Assembly (NCBI RefSeq): GCF_027474405.1 | Contig: NZ_CP114871.1 | Coordinates: 3,047,001 to 3,111,000, forward strand | DNA: 64,000 nucleotides | Source of the DNA: Caulobacter sp. NIBR2454 | GTDB taxonomy: Bacteria; Pseudomonadota; Alphaproteobacteria; Caulobacterales; Caulobacteraceae | Reading direction: 5' to 3' | In this document: in pieces, positions 52,831-62,708 of the stretch | Numbering within the stretch: position 1 is the first letter of the stretch | Layout: every line of letters begins with the position of its first letter | Position numbers and translations under genes: made by a program | The notes under the pieces: generated by a model | Seen by the model: the letters and a program-made list of their open reading frames with translations, nothing else | Database searches by the model: none | Told to the model about the DNA's origin: nothing

Positions 52831-53232
52831 TCAAACCATCAATCCCCGCGTCAGCAGAATCTTGCCGTAGCTCCAGAACGGCGAGGCTAAGCTGGCGGCC
52901 ATCAGCAGGGCCAGCAGCACGCCGGTCTGCCGGCCGGGCGTCCTGTTCAGCAGGCTCGACGCCGCGCCGCCGAACCACAGGGCCGAAAGCCCGATGGAAA
53001 GGGCCGCCCCGGCCAGGGGCGCATAGCCCAGCAGGGCCGCCGCCACCGCGTGGGCCGCCACCAGGGCTCCGCCCACCGCCCGCGCCTGAGCCAGGCCCGC
53101 GGTCTCGGACTCCCGCAGCAGACCGATCCGCTTCATGGCGCCGTCCGGACTGGCCAGCAGATATCCGCCCATGGCGCCGCCGATCATGCAGGCGAGAATG
53201 GCGAGGACGGTCGAAAGGGTGTGGGAAGCCAT
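52831..53232 (-). CDS. small membrane protein of unknown function
   Basis: 133-residue protein with four hydrophobic helices (about 7-27, 52-70, 74-92 and 103-120). It begins MASHTLSTVLAILACMIGGAMGG and has a short loop 'SPDGAMKRIGLLRESET' between helices 1 and 2. I recognise no family. No conserved polar residues suggest transport. It starts nine bases after the VOC gene stop on the same strand, so it is probably in one transcript with it. Confidence 0.7.
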   Translation of the reverse strand: MASHTLSTVLAILACMIGGAMGGYLLASPDGAMKRIGLLRESETAGLAQARAVGGALVAAHAVAAALLGYAPLAGAALSIGLSALWFGGAASSLLNRTPGRQTGVLLALLMAASLASPFWSYGKILLTRGLMV

Positions 53233-53241
53233 GGGGAGAGC

Positions 53242-53661
53242 TTACTCCGCTCCGTGATGGACCGCCTCGATATTGTGGCCGTCCGCGTCGATGACGAACG
53301 CGCCATAATAATTGGGGTGATAGTGCGGCCTCAGGCCCGGCGCGCCGTTGTCCTTGGCGCCCGCCGCCAGCGCCGTCTCGTAGAACGCATCGACCTGAGC
53401 CCGGCTTTGCGCCGAAAACGCCACGTGCAGGCCCAGGTTTGGCTTGTCCATGCCGTCTCCCTGCGCCAGCCAGAAGTGCGCCCGCGGGCCGCCCCCAGGG
53501 GCCGCCGGGGCCGGCCGGCCATAGCCGCAGAAGGCGACGCTTCCGCTCTGCTCGGCGGTCACGTCCATCAGCGGCACGACGCCGATCGACGCCAGAACAC
53601 GATCATAAAACACCCTCGCCGTCTTATAATCGACAACCTTGAACCCTAGATGGTCGAGCAT
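53242..53661 (-). CDS. VOC (glyoxalase/bleomycin-resistance fold) protein
   Basis: 139-residue vicinal-oxygen-chelate fold protein. The start 'MLDHLGFKVVDYKTARVFYDRVLASIGV' and 'GLHVAFSAQSRAQVDAFYETALAAGA' (landmarks) show the paired beta-alpha-beta repeats; 'PNYYGAFVIDADGHNIEAVHH' ends the second. Metal ligands are present in part (H at start, E near the end). Substrate unknown. The start at 53661 is chosen because the long upstream extension lacks family features. Confidence 0.85.
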   Translation of the reverse strand: MLDHLGFKVVDYKTARVFYDRVLASIGVVPLMDVTAEQSGSVAFCGYGRPAPAAPGGGPRAHFWLAQGDGMDKPNLGLHVAFSAQSRAQVDAFYETALAAGAKDNGAPGLRPHYHPNYYGAFVIDADGHNIEAVHHGAE

Positions 53662-53713
53662 TGCGGTGACCTCCCGTATGGACCGCAAACCTAGGACAGA
53701 TCGGCTGCGGCGT

Positions 53714-53779
53714 CTTGACTCCATGCGCCGTACAACCTACCTCCCCGGCACGTTGGCACTCAGGGCGGGCGACTGCTAA
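53714..53779 (+). promoter_or_regulatory. heat-shock control region with CIRCE element for groESL
   Basis: TTGGCACTC (53753-53761) - N9 - GACTGCTAA (53771-53779) matches the CIRCE operator TTAGCACTC-N9-GAGTGCTAA with two changes, one in each arm; HrcA should bind it. Upstream CTTGAC at 53714 with a C-rich -10 region about 15-25 bases later is a plausible sigma-32 promoter. Both precede groES by 55 bases or more. Confidence 0.8.
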
Positions 53780-53834
53780 CAGCCCTGCTCGCCAGCGATA
53801 AAAACACCAACCCGTAACGCTACGGAGACTCCAG

Positions 53835-54125
53835 ATGAAGTTTCGTCCTCTTGGCGACCGCGTGCTCGTGAAGCGCGTCGAAGAAGAAGAGAAGACCAAG
53901 GGCGGGATCATCATCCCCGACACCGCCAAGGAAAAGCCGCAGGAAGGCGAAGTCATCGCCGTCGGCCCCGGCGCCCGCAACGACAAGGGCGATCTGGTCG
54001 CCCTGGACGTGAAGGCCGGCGACCGCATCCTGTTCGGCAAGTGGTCCGGCACCGAAGTTAAGGTCGACGGTCAGGACCTCCTGATCATGAAGGAAAGCGA
54101 CGTCCTGGGCGTGGTCGAGAAGTAA
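53835..54125 (+). CDS. groES: co-chaperonin GroES
   Basis: 96-residue seven-fold lid of the GroEL chaperonin. '[31 protein letters not shown]' (landmark) holds the mobile loop (about 17-32), and '[29 protein letters not shown]' the conserved C-terminal half. ACGGAG precedes the ATG. It is followed 57 bases later by groEL in one operon controlled by the CIRCE/heat-shock region upstream. Confidence 0.98.
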   Translation: MKFRPLGDRVLVKRVEEEEKTKGGIIIPDTAKEKPQEGEVIAVGPGARNDKGDLVALDVKAGDRILFGKWSGTEVKVDGQDLLIMKESDVLGVVEK

Positions 54126-54152
54126 GCCTTCTCCCAACCCGGACCCGTTTGA

Positions 54153-55902
<1,750 letters not shown>

Positions 55903-55917
55903 CCCAGCACCAAGTTG

Positions 55918-55950
55918 AAGGGCGGGGCCGCAAGGCTCCGCCCTTTTTCT
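55918..55950 (+). terminator. intrinsic terminator of groESL
   Basis: AAGGGCGG (55918-55925) pairs with CCGCCCTT (55938-55945), extended by inner pairs around a GCAA tetraloop, with a T-rich tail. It closes the groESL operon after the duplicated segment. Confidence 0.85.
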
Positions 55951-56236
55951 TTGGGAAGTTATCCCCGCCCTTCCCAATCCGCTTAAGCTGTAGCCGTCTC
56001 CCCGCACGGGAGGGCGCGTGGCCACGTGTCGTCGTTGCGGGAAGACGCGGACTCCCCCTGGAGGCCGACGACGCCGGGTTTCCTGCTCATCGAAGGCGTC
56101 GATCGCAGCGTCCACGACAAGGATCCGCAGCGGAGCGCCAGACGTCTTTCCTGCAACTCCAACCCTACATCGAGCCGTTCGAACGCTCCGCAGCCCTCCC
56201 AACCTTCGCGGGTTTCCCCGCGAGGCGGCGAAGCCG
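55951..56236. other. gene-free stretch, no function seen
   Basis: Within the 582-base gap between groEL and tldD this part has no convincing gene. Open frames cross it on both strands, but they lack a ribosome-binding site and family resemblance and they differ from the usual codon bias. A part resembles repeat-associated debris. Nothing else is supported here. Confidence 0.5.
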
Positions 56237-56339
56237 TGCGTGCTTCGAGACGCGCTGTCGCGCTCCTCAGCATGACGAGCTTTGTTGCTTTACTGAATCC
56301 GTCATCCTGAGGAGGCCAAAGGCCGTCTCGAAGGACGCA
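56237..56339. repeat. palindromic intergenic repeat, family A (copy 3)
   Basis: It carries the same arms as copies 1 and 2 (TGCGTGCTTCGAGACGCGC on the left; CGTCATCCTGAGGAGGCC and GTCTCGAAGGACGCA on the right), spaced by a variable loop. It lies just before tldD. Confidence 0.8.
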
Positions 56340-56402
56340 GGGCAGCGCCCAAACCACGCACCCGGCTAGGCGCCGGGCCCTCGACCGCCTATCTCGGAAG
56401 GC

Positions 56403-57833
56403 ATGAACGCATCCGTGAACGCCCCTTCCCTGCTGGACGCCGCCGGCGTCGATCTCAAGACCGCCGAGAGTATCCTGGGCGAAGCCCTCAAGGGGGCCGA
56501 TGACGGCGAGCTGTTCATCGAGCGTTCCGAGAGCGAAAGCTTCGTCTTCGACGACGGGCGGCTGAAGACGGCGGCCTATGACGCGGGCGAGGGCTTTGGC
56601 CTTCGCGTGGTGGCGGGCGAGACCGCCGGCTACGCCCATTCCTCCGAAATCTCCGAGGCCGCCATCCGCCGCGCCGCCGACAGCGCCAGTCTGGCGCGCC
56701 GTGGCTACAGCGGCGTCTCGGCCGAGGCGCCCCGCGCCACCAACGCCAAGCTGTATGGCGAGGACGATCCGGTCTCCAAGCCGGACTTCTCCGACAAGGT
56801 CGCCCTGCTGCAGGAGATCGACGCCTTCGCCCGCCAGCGCGATCCACGCGTGGTGCAGGTCATGGCCAGCCTGGCCGGCGAGCGCCGCGTGGTCGAGATC
56901 CTGCGCGCCGATGGCCGCCTGCTGCGCGACATCCGCCCCCTGGTGCGGGTCAACGTCCAGATCACCGTCGAGAAGGACGGCCGTCGTGAGACGGGCTCCT
57001 CCGGCGCCGGCGGCCGCGCCGGGTTCGAGGCCTGGATCAGCCCCGACAAGTGGCAGGAGCAGGTGGACGAAGCCTTGCGCCAGGCCATGGTCAACCTCGA
57101 CGCCATCGCCTGTCCGGCGGGCGAGATGGACGTGGTGCTCGGCCCCGGCTGGAACGGCGTGCTGCTGCACGAAGCCGTCGGCCACGGGTTGGAGGGCGAT
57201 TTCAACCGCAAGGGCATCAGCGCCTTCTCCGGCCGTATCGGCGAGCGCGTGGCGGCCAAGGGCGTCACCGTCTTCGACGACGGCTCGATCCCCGGCCGTC
57301 GCGGGTCTCTGACCATCGACGACGAGGGCACGCCCACCGAACGCACCATCCTGATCGAGGACGGCATCCTGGTCGGCTACATGCATGACCGCATGAGCGC
57401 GCGCCTGATGGGCATGGAAGCCACCGGCAACGGTCGCCGCCAGTCCTACGCCCACATGCCCATGCCGCGCATGACCAACACCGGCATGCTGGGCGGGTCG
57501 CACAAGCAGGAGGAGATGATCGCCTCGATGAAGCGCGGCCTCTACTGCGCCAACTTCGGCGGCGGCCAGGTGGACATCACCAACGGCAAGTTCGTCTTCC
57601 AGTGCACCGAGGCCTACATGGTCGAGGACGGCAAGATCACCGCCCCGGTCAAGGGCGCGACCTTGATCGGCGACGGACCCAACGCCCTGACCCGCGTGAC
57701 CATGATCGGCGACGACTTCGGCTTCGACCCGGGCATCGGCGTCTGCGGCAAGTCGGGCCAGGGCGTGCCGGTGGGCGTGGGCCAGCCCTCCCTGAAGATC
57801 ACGGGCCTGACGGTGGGCGGCACCGGAATCTAG
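56403..57833 (+). CDS. tldD: TldD family metalloprotease
   Basis: 476-residue zinc protease subunit that works with TldE/PmbA on flexible peptides (microcin maturation, CcdA degradation in E. coli). The motif 'LLHEAVGHGLEGD' with HExxxH near residue 256 is the active site. 'DDGSIPGRRGSLTIDDEG' and 'GYMHDRMSARLMGMEATGNGRRQSY' (landmarks) are conserved. tldE/pmbA is not in the window. A family A repeat lies upstream, so the promoter must be close to the start. Confidence 0.95.
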   Translation: MNASVNAPSLLDAAGVDLKTAESILGEALKGADDGELFIERSESESFVFDDGRLKTAAYDAGEGFGLRVVAGETAGYAHSSEISEAAIRRAADSASLARRGYSGVSAEAPRATNAKLYGEDDPVSKPDFSDKVALLQEIDAFARQRDPRVVQVMASLAGERRVVEILRADGRLLRDIRPLVRVNVQITVEKDGRRETGSSGAGGRAGFEAWISPDKWQEQVDEALRQAMVNLDAIACPAGEMDVVLGPGWNGVLLHEAVGHGLEGDFNRKGISAFSGRIGERVAAKGVTVFDDGSIPGRRGSLTIDDEGTPTERTILIEDGILVGYMHDRMSARLMGMEATGNGRRQSYAHMPMPRMTNTGMLGGSHKQEEMIASMKRGLYCANFGGGQVDITNGKFVFQCTEAYMVEDGKITAPVKGATLIGDGPNALTRVTMIGDDFGFDPGIGVCGKSGQGVPVGVGQPSLKITGLTVGGTGI

Positions 57834-57963
57834 GTTAGAGGCGTCGGACAGGGCTTTCGGATGCAACCTGTCAGAGATTTAATCTACATGTCAGCCTTGT
57901 AATTGGTTTTGGCGAGCGACGTTCGTCATGCCTTCCCCAACGAGTTCTGGGGAGTACAAGTCT

Positions 57964-59994
57964 ATGGCCATCGCGCCGATCATCGCCATCCTGGCCGCCG
58001 GCCAACCCGACGCCGCCGCAGTCGTTCAACCCGCGGCGCCGGCCGCCCAGACCGAGGCGGCGACGCAAGGCGTCATCACCTATCCGGCCAGCTTCTTCGC
58101 CCCGGCCCAGCCGAACACGGCGATGGACATGATCGACCGCCTGCCGGGCTTTTCGTTCATCCAGGGGGATTCGGTGCGCGGCTTCGCCGGCGGGGCGGGC
58201 AACGTCCTGATCGACGGCCAGCGCCCCACCGCCAAGAACGACAGCCTGGGCAACATCCTGCGCCGGGTGCCCGCCAGCCAGGTCGAGCGTATCGACCTGA
58301 TCCGCGGCAGCGCGCCGGGCATCGACATGCAGGGCCAGACCATCCTGGCCAACATCGTCCGCAAGGGCGGCGTCTCCAGCACCGGCGTGTTCGCCGTGGC
58401 CGGCAACTTCCTGCATGACGACCGCGAGGCCTACGCCATGCGGATCGAGGGTTCGCGCCGCAACAACGGTCGCACCCTGGAAGGCGGCCTGTTCATGGGC
58501 GGTTTCGTGGACGATGGCGCCGGCGACGGCCCGATCACCCGCCGCGACGCGCAAGGGCGGATCATCAGCCAGGACCGCATCGACACCGAGGGCGACGGCC
58601 AGGACACCATCCTCACCGGCGCCTTCGAAACGCCCCTGGCCGGCGGCAAGTTCAAGATCAACGGCCAGCTGCACAACAACCGCTTCTATTACGACGAAAG
58701 CCTGCCGGGCATCCAAGGCGTCCAGCGCGACCATGACGAGCAGAACCGCGCCGAACTGGGCGTGCGCTACGACCGCGCCCTGTCCAGCAGCCTGAACCTG
58801 GAAAGCCTGCTGCTGCAGCAGCTCAAGAGCTTCGACTACACCTCGCTCTACAAGGAGCCGGGCTCGGTCACGGTGTACGCCAACGAGCGCACCACCGGTG
58901 AGACCATCGCCCGCGCCGTGCTCAAGTGGAACAAGTCGCCGACCCTGTCCTTCGAGGCCGGGACCGAGGGTGCCTACAACTGGCTCGACAGCGATTCCGC
59001 CTATTCTGAGAACGACACCCCGATCGAGCTTCCCGCCGCCAATGTGAAGGTCAACGAGAAGCGCGGCGAGGTCTTCGTCAACACCACCTACAAGCCCTGG
59101 AATCCGCTGACCCTGGAGGCGGGCGTCCGCATGGAAGGCTCGCGCCTGGAATCCAGCGGCGACGTGGACCTGGAAAAGACCTTCACCTTCCTCAAGCCGC
59201 GGGCCGTGGCCACCTGGTCGCCCAACGAGCTCAACCAGATCCGCCTGCGCGTCGAGCGTCAGGTGGGGCAGCTGAACTTCAACGACTTCACCGCCTCGTC
59301 GGCTCTATCCACGGGGGTCATTTCCACCGGCAACCCCAACCTGGAGCCCGAACACGCCTGGGTGATGGAAGCGGCCTATGAGCGCCGCTTCTGGGGCAAT
59401 GGCGCGGTGGTCTTCACGGCCCGCCATTTCGAGGTGACCGACGCCATCGACCGCGCGCCGATCTTCACCGCCACCGGCGCCTTCGACAGCCCCGCCAACA
59501 TCGGCGACGGGACCAAGGACGAACTGGAGGCCCGCCTGACCCTGCCGCTGCAGAAGCTGGGCGTCACCGGCGGCCTGCTGAAGGGCAAGCTGACCTATCG
59601 CGACAGCCAGGTCACCGATCCCACCACCGGCGAGGAGCGCGAGCTGTCGGACTACCGCCCGGTGGAGTACGAGCTGAACTTCACGCAGGACCTGTCCAAG
59701 TACAAGATCAACTGGGGTGTGAACGTCTTCAGCCAGTGGCGCGAGACCTTCTACCGCTTCGACCAGACCCAGACCTACAAGCTGAAGAGCTGGGTCCACC
59801 CGTTCCTGGAATACCGGCCAAAGCCCGACCTTTCGATCCGCTTCGAGATTCCCAACGCCACGGCTCGCGGCTTCAAGCAGATCCGCCAGGTCTATGCCGG
59901 CCCGCGCAACACCAGCCCGCTGGCCTATGAGGAGGTTCGCGACCTGGAGTTCGGCCGCAGCTTCTACGTTCGCCTGCGCAAGACCTGGGGCTGA
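57964..59994 (+). CDS. TonB-dependent outer-membrane receptor
   Basis: 676-residue receptor: signal peptide MAIAPIIAILAAGQ..., plug domain (about 50-160, with 'VRGFAGGAGNVLIDGQRP' and 'LRRVPASQVERIDLIRGSAPGIDMQG' as landmarks) and a 22-strand barrel ending 'FYVRLRKTWG'. The upstream ATG at 57928 would add a non-signal extension, so the second is preferred. Substrate unknown: siderophore, heme, sugar or peptide are possible. The Caulobacteraceae carry many such receptors. An AT-rich stretch with 'TTTAATCTACATGTCAG' precedes it. Confidence 0.9.
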   Translation: MAIAPIIAILAAGQPDAAAVVQPAAPAAQTEAATQGVITYPASFFAPAQPNTAMDMIDRLPGFSFIQGDSVRGFAGGAGNVLIDGQRPTAKNDSLGNILRRVPASQVERIDLIRGSAPGIDMQGQTILANIVRKGGVSSTGVFAVAGNFLHDDREAYAMRIEGSRRNNGRTLEGGLFMGGFVDDGAGDGPITRRDAQGRIISQDRIDTEGDGQDTILTGAFETPLAGGKFKINGQLHNNRFYYDESLPGIQGVQRDHDEQNRAELGVRYDRALSSSLNLESLLLQQLKSFDYTSLYKEPGSVTVYANERTTGETIARAVLKWNKSPTLSFEAGTEGAYNWLDSDSAYSENDTPIELPAANVKVNEKRGEVFVNTTYKPWNPLTLEAGVRMEGSRLESSGDVDLEKTFTFLKPRAVATWSPNELNQIRLRVERQVGQLNFNDFTASSALSTGVISTGNPNLEPEHAWVMEAAYERRFWGNGAVVFTARHFEVTDAIDRAPIFTATGAFDSPANIGDGTKDELEARLTLPLQKLGVTGGLLKGKLTYRDSQVTDPTTGEERELSDYRPVEYELNFTQDLSKYKINWGVNVFSQWRETFYRFDQTQTYKLKSWVHPFLEYRPKPDLSIRFEIPNATARGFKQIRQVYAGPRNTSPLAYEEVRDLEFGRSFYVRLRKTWG

Positions 59995-60020
59995 CGCCCC
60001 TCGCCTTCGCGGACATGAAA

Positions 60021-60046
60021 AAGGCCCCGGATCGCTCCGGGGCCTT
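60021..60046 (-). terminator. intrinsic terminator of the POT transporter gene
   Basis: On the minus strand AGGCCCCGGA-GCGA-TCCGGGGCCT runs into T5, the same hairpin as at 1937. On the plus strand the tail is poor, but it may still help the TonB receptor transcript end. Confidence 0.8.
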
Positions 60047-60073
60047 CGTCATTTCAGGCTATGCCGTCGAGGC

Positions 60074-61981
60074 CTAGGGCATCGACTGGCGGTCGGCGTC
60101 CACGTCCGCGTGCGGGTGGTTGGACGCGTCGTTCACGCCATGCGACCACTTCTTGAGGAAGGGCGAGGCGACCAGGAAGGCGACGCCGAAGCCCACGCCC
60201 CACCAGCCGATGGTGTTGAACACGCCGGTGGAGGTCTCCAGCGCCTTGGCCGGATCGAGCACCTGACCGCCCACGGTCTCGGTCCCCGCCAGGCTGGCGA
60301 TGAAGCCGCCGACGTACTGGGCGATGGAGCTGGCCAGGAACCAGACCGCCATCATGAAGGCCACGACCGAGGCCACCGACAGCTTGGTGATCTCCGACAG
60401 GCCCACCGGCGACAGGAACAGCTCGCCCGTGGTGTGCAGCAGGTACATGATCGCCAGGAAGATCAGCGGCAGGCGATAGTCGCCGCCGGCGAACTTGGCG
60501 CCCCAGACCAGGACCAGGAAGCCCAGGCCCACCTGCAGCAGGCCGAGGCCGAACTTGACCATCGGGCTGATGTCGATGTTGCGCGAGCCGAAGTAGCTCC
60601 ACGCCCAGGCGAAGATCGGGGCGAAGATCAGGATGAAGCCCGCGTTGAACGACTGGGTCTGAGAAGCCGCCAGGCCGGTATTGACCCAGAAGGTCGCCGC
60701 CGGATCGATGCCCGCGGCCGCCAGTTGCTGGGCGTTGCCCAGGGTGACGGCGCCGTTGAACCAGACCAGCGGCTGACCGACGATGGTCAGGTCCACGTTG
60801 CGGTCGGCGAACAGGTTGAGGGACGAGCCCGCCTGCTCGAACAGGGTGAAGAACACCACCGAACCCAGGATAAGGATCAGCGCCAGACCCATGCGCTCGC
60901 GCTGGACCTTGTTGCAGCGGGTGATCATGAACCAGCCAATATAGGCCAGCGACGCCACCGTGCCGAGCGTAAGGGCCATGCCGACCCAGCTGTAGCGCTG
61001 GACCAGCAGCCATACGACGCCGACGCCCAGGAGCGAGCCCAGATAGATCAGGTTCTCGCGGGTGATCGGGCCGGCCACCTTCTCGACCAGCTTGGCCGGT
61101 GACGGCGGCTCGCCCTTGCCTTCCAGCAGCGGCTTGCCGAGCACGAAGACCACGAAGCCGAGCAGCATGCCGATGCCGGCCAGGCCAAAGCCCGCCCACC
61201 AGCCGACGTTCTGCCCCAGCCAGCCGCACATCAGCGCCGCCCAGAACGAGCCGAGGTTGATGCCGTAATAGTAGAGGGTGAAGCCCGAATCCCGTCGCGG
61301 GTCGCCCTGCGGATAAAGCTGGCCGACGATGGCCGAGATGTTGGGCTTCAGGAAGCCCACGCCCATGATGATGAGCGCCAGGGCCAGGTAGAAGATGTTG
61401 ACGTAGGTCTGGTCACGGCCAGTGACCTCCATCGAGTAGGAGTCCTTGGCCAGCACGGCCGGCAGCGGCGCGTCAGCCGGCAGGTCCGTGATCGCCAGGC
61501 CGCCGTCAGCGGTGGCCGTCCAGTCATAGGTCTTGTCGCCGACCTGCAGCTTGACCTCGCGCTCGCCCACGCCCTCGACCTGGAAGACGTATTGCGCGCC
61601 CTGATAGGTCAGGACCTGCTGGGCGGGCTTGCCCTCGATGGCCATGGTCAGGTGACCGGCGACCAGGAGCAGCGCGCCGAAGGCCACGGCCTTGCGGGTG
61701 CCCAGATACTTGTCGGCCAGGAAGCCGCCGATCAGCGGCAGCAAATACACCAGCGATGTGTACGAGCCGTACTGGGCGTTGGAGAACTTGTCGTCGAAGA
61801 GGAAGTGCTGGGTCAGATAGAAGATCAGGATGGCCCGCATGCCGTAGTAGGAGAACCGCTCCCACATCTCGGCGAAGAAGAGGATGATCAATCCTCTCGG
61901 GTGATTGCGCAAAAGCTGGATCAGCACCGGGATACCGGTGACCAGCGTCACGAGCAGCCCGAGAACGAGAACGATATTCAT
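60074..61981 (-). CDS. proton-dependent oligopeptide (POT/PTR2) transporter with extra periplasmic segment
   Basis: 635-residue inner-membrane MFS peptide/proton symporter. The POT signature ExxER is E38-x-x-E41-R42 in 'EMWERFSYYGMRA'. About 14 helices. Between helix 3 and helix 4, near residues 117-192, sits a soluble insert of some 75 residues rich in strands ('YQGAQYVFQVEGVGEREVKLQVGDKTYDW' in pieces) that ordinary bacterial POT proteins of about 480-500 residues lack. The start at 61981 is chosen for the hydrophobic N-terminus. It may import peptides made by the exported peptidases of this window. Confidence 0.92.
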   Translation of the reverse strand: MNIVLVLGLLVTLVTGIPVLIQLLRNHPRGLIILFFAEMWERFSYYGMRAILIFYLTQHFLFDDKFSNAQYGSYTSLVYLLPLIGGFLADKYLGTRKAVAFGALLLVAGHLTMAIEGKPAQQVLTYQGAQYVFQVEGVGEREVKLQVGDKTYDWTATADGGLAITDLPADAPLPAVLAKDSYSMEVTGRDQTYVNIFYLALALIIMGVGFLKPNISAIVGQLYPQGDPRRDSGFTLYYYGINLGSFWAALMCGWLGQNVGWWAGFGLAGIGMLLGFVVFVLGKPLLEGKGEPPSPAKLVEKVAGPITRENLIYLGSLLGVGVVWLLVQRYSWVGMALTLGTVASLAYIGWFMITRCNKVQRERMGLALILILGSVVFFTLFEQAGSSLNLFADRNVDLTIVGQPLVWFNGAVTLGNAQQLAAAGIDPAATFWVNTGLAASQTQSFNAGFILIFAPIFAWAWSYFGSRNIDISPMVKFGLGLLQVGLGFLVLVWGAKFAGGDYRLPLIFLAIMYLLHTTGELFLSPVGLSEITKLSVASVVAFMMAVWFLASSIAQYVGGFIASLAGTETVGGQVLDPAKALETSTGVFNTIGWWGVGFGVAFLVASPFLKKWSHGVNDASNHPHADVDADRQSMP

Positions 61982-62150
61982 ACAGAAATCCCGACCAAAC
62001 CGGCGAGCGCCCGATCCCCCCAGACCGTGCCGCGCTCTCCCCACTGGGCGGGGAGAAAATCATGCGTGTGACAGTTGCACAAGCAACGGCTTTGCGATTG
62101 GACCCCGTTTCGTGGGCCATGCGTTCCGTCTCCGCCACAGGAGACCAGCC

Positions 62151-62702
62151 ATGCAATCGAGTGAGAACAACACCCACCCCCTTCGCCTGGAGCGGAAGGA
62201 CGGCCGTGTGCAGGTCCTTTTCGAAGGTCACCTCATCGCCGACAGCGACGACGTGGTCGTCCTGCGGGAGGCCGACATGGCCCCCGTCTTCTATTTCCCG
62301 CGCCAGGATGTGGAGATGGTTGTGCTGCGCAAGAACGACATCGTCACCCAGTGTCCCTACAAGGGCGCGGCGACCCACTTCACCGTCATGCGCGACGCCA
62401 AGATCATCGAGCGCTTCGCCTGGTCCTACGAACAGCCCAAGTCGGAAGTGTTCGGCATCGGCGACCGCATCGCCTTCTATCCCGAGCACGTGGAGTTTCG
62501 TGAGATCGCCGCCGCCCCGGGCGAAAGCCGCGCGGTTGATACCGACGCCGACCCCCGCGTCGATGAGGTCGTCCAGCATACCGACTCCGGTTCCGGCGCC
62601 AGCCAGAAGGAGCATTGGGAATCGAACGTCAGCGATCCGGAGGATGACGAAACGCCGGACGCTCCCGATTCACCGCCCTATCGCGGGGTGGGATCGATCT
62701 AG
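62151..62702 (+). CDS. DUF427 protein with acidic C-terminal tail
   Basis: 183-residue protein. DUF427 core (about 10-115): 'RVQVLFEGHLIADS', 'VFYFPRQDVEM', 'CPYKGAATHFTV', 'WSYEQPKSEVFGIGDRIAFYPEHVEF' (in pieces). Function unknown. From residue 120 the tail is acidic and disordered ('DPEDDETPDAPDSPPY'). CAGGAGA precedes the ATG; frames extending further upstream are not used. Divergent from the POT gene and convergent with gshA, whose stop lies seven bases away. Confidence 0.88.
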   Translation: MQSSENNTHPLRLERKDGRVQVLFEGHLIADSDDVVVLREADMAPVFYFPRQDVEMVVLRKNDIVTQCPYKGAATHFTVMRDAKIIERFAWSYEQPKSEVFGIGDRIAFYPEHVEFREIAAAPGESRAVDTDADPRVDEVVQHTDSGSGASQKEHWESNVSDPEDDETPDAPDSPPYRGVGSI

Positions 62703-62708
62703 CGCCGC

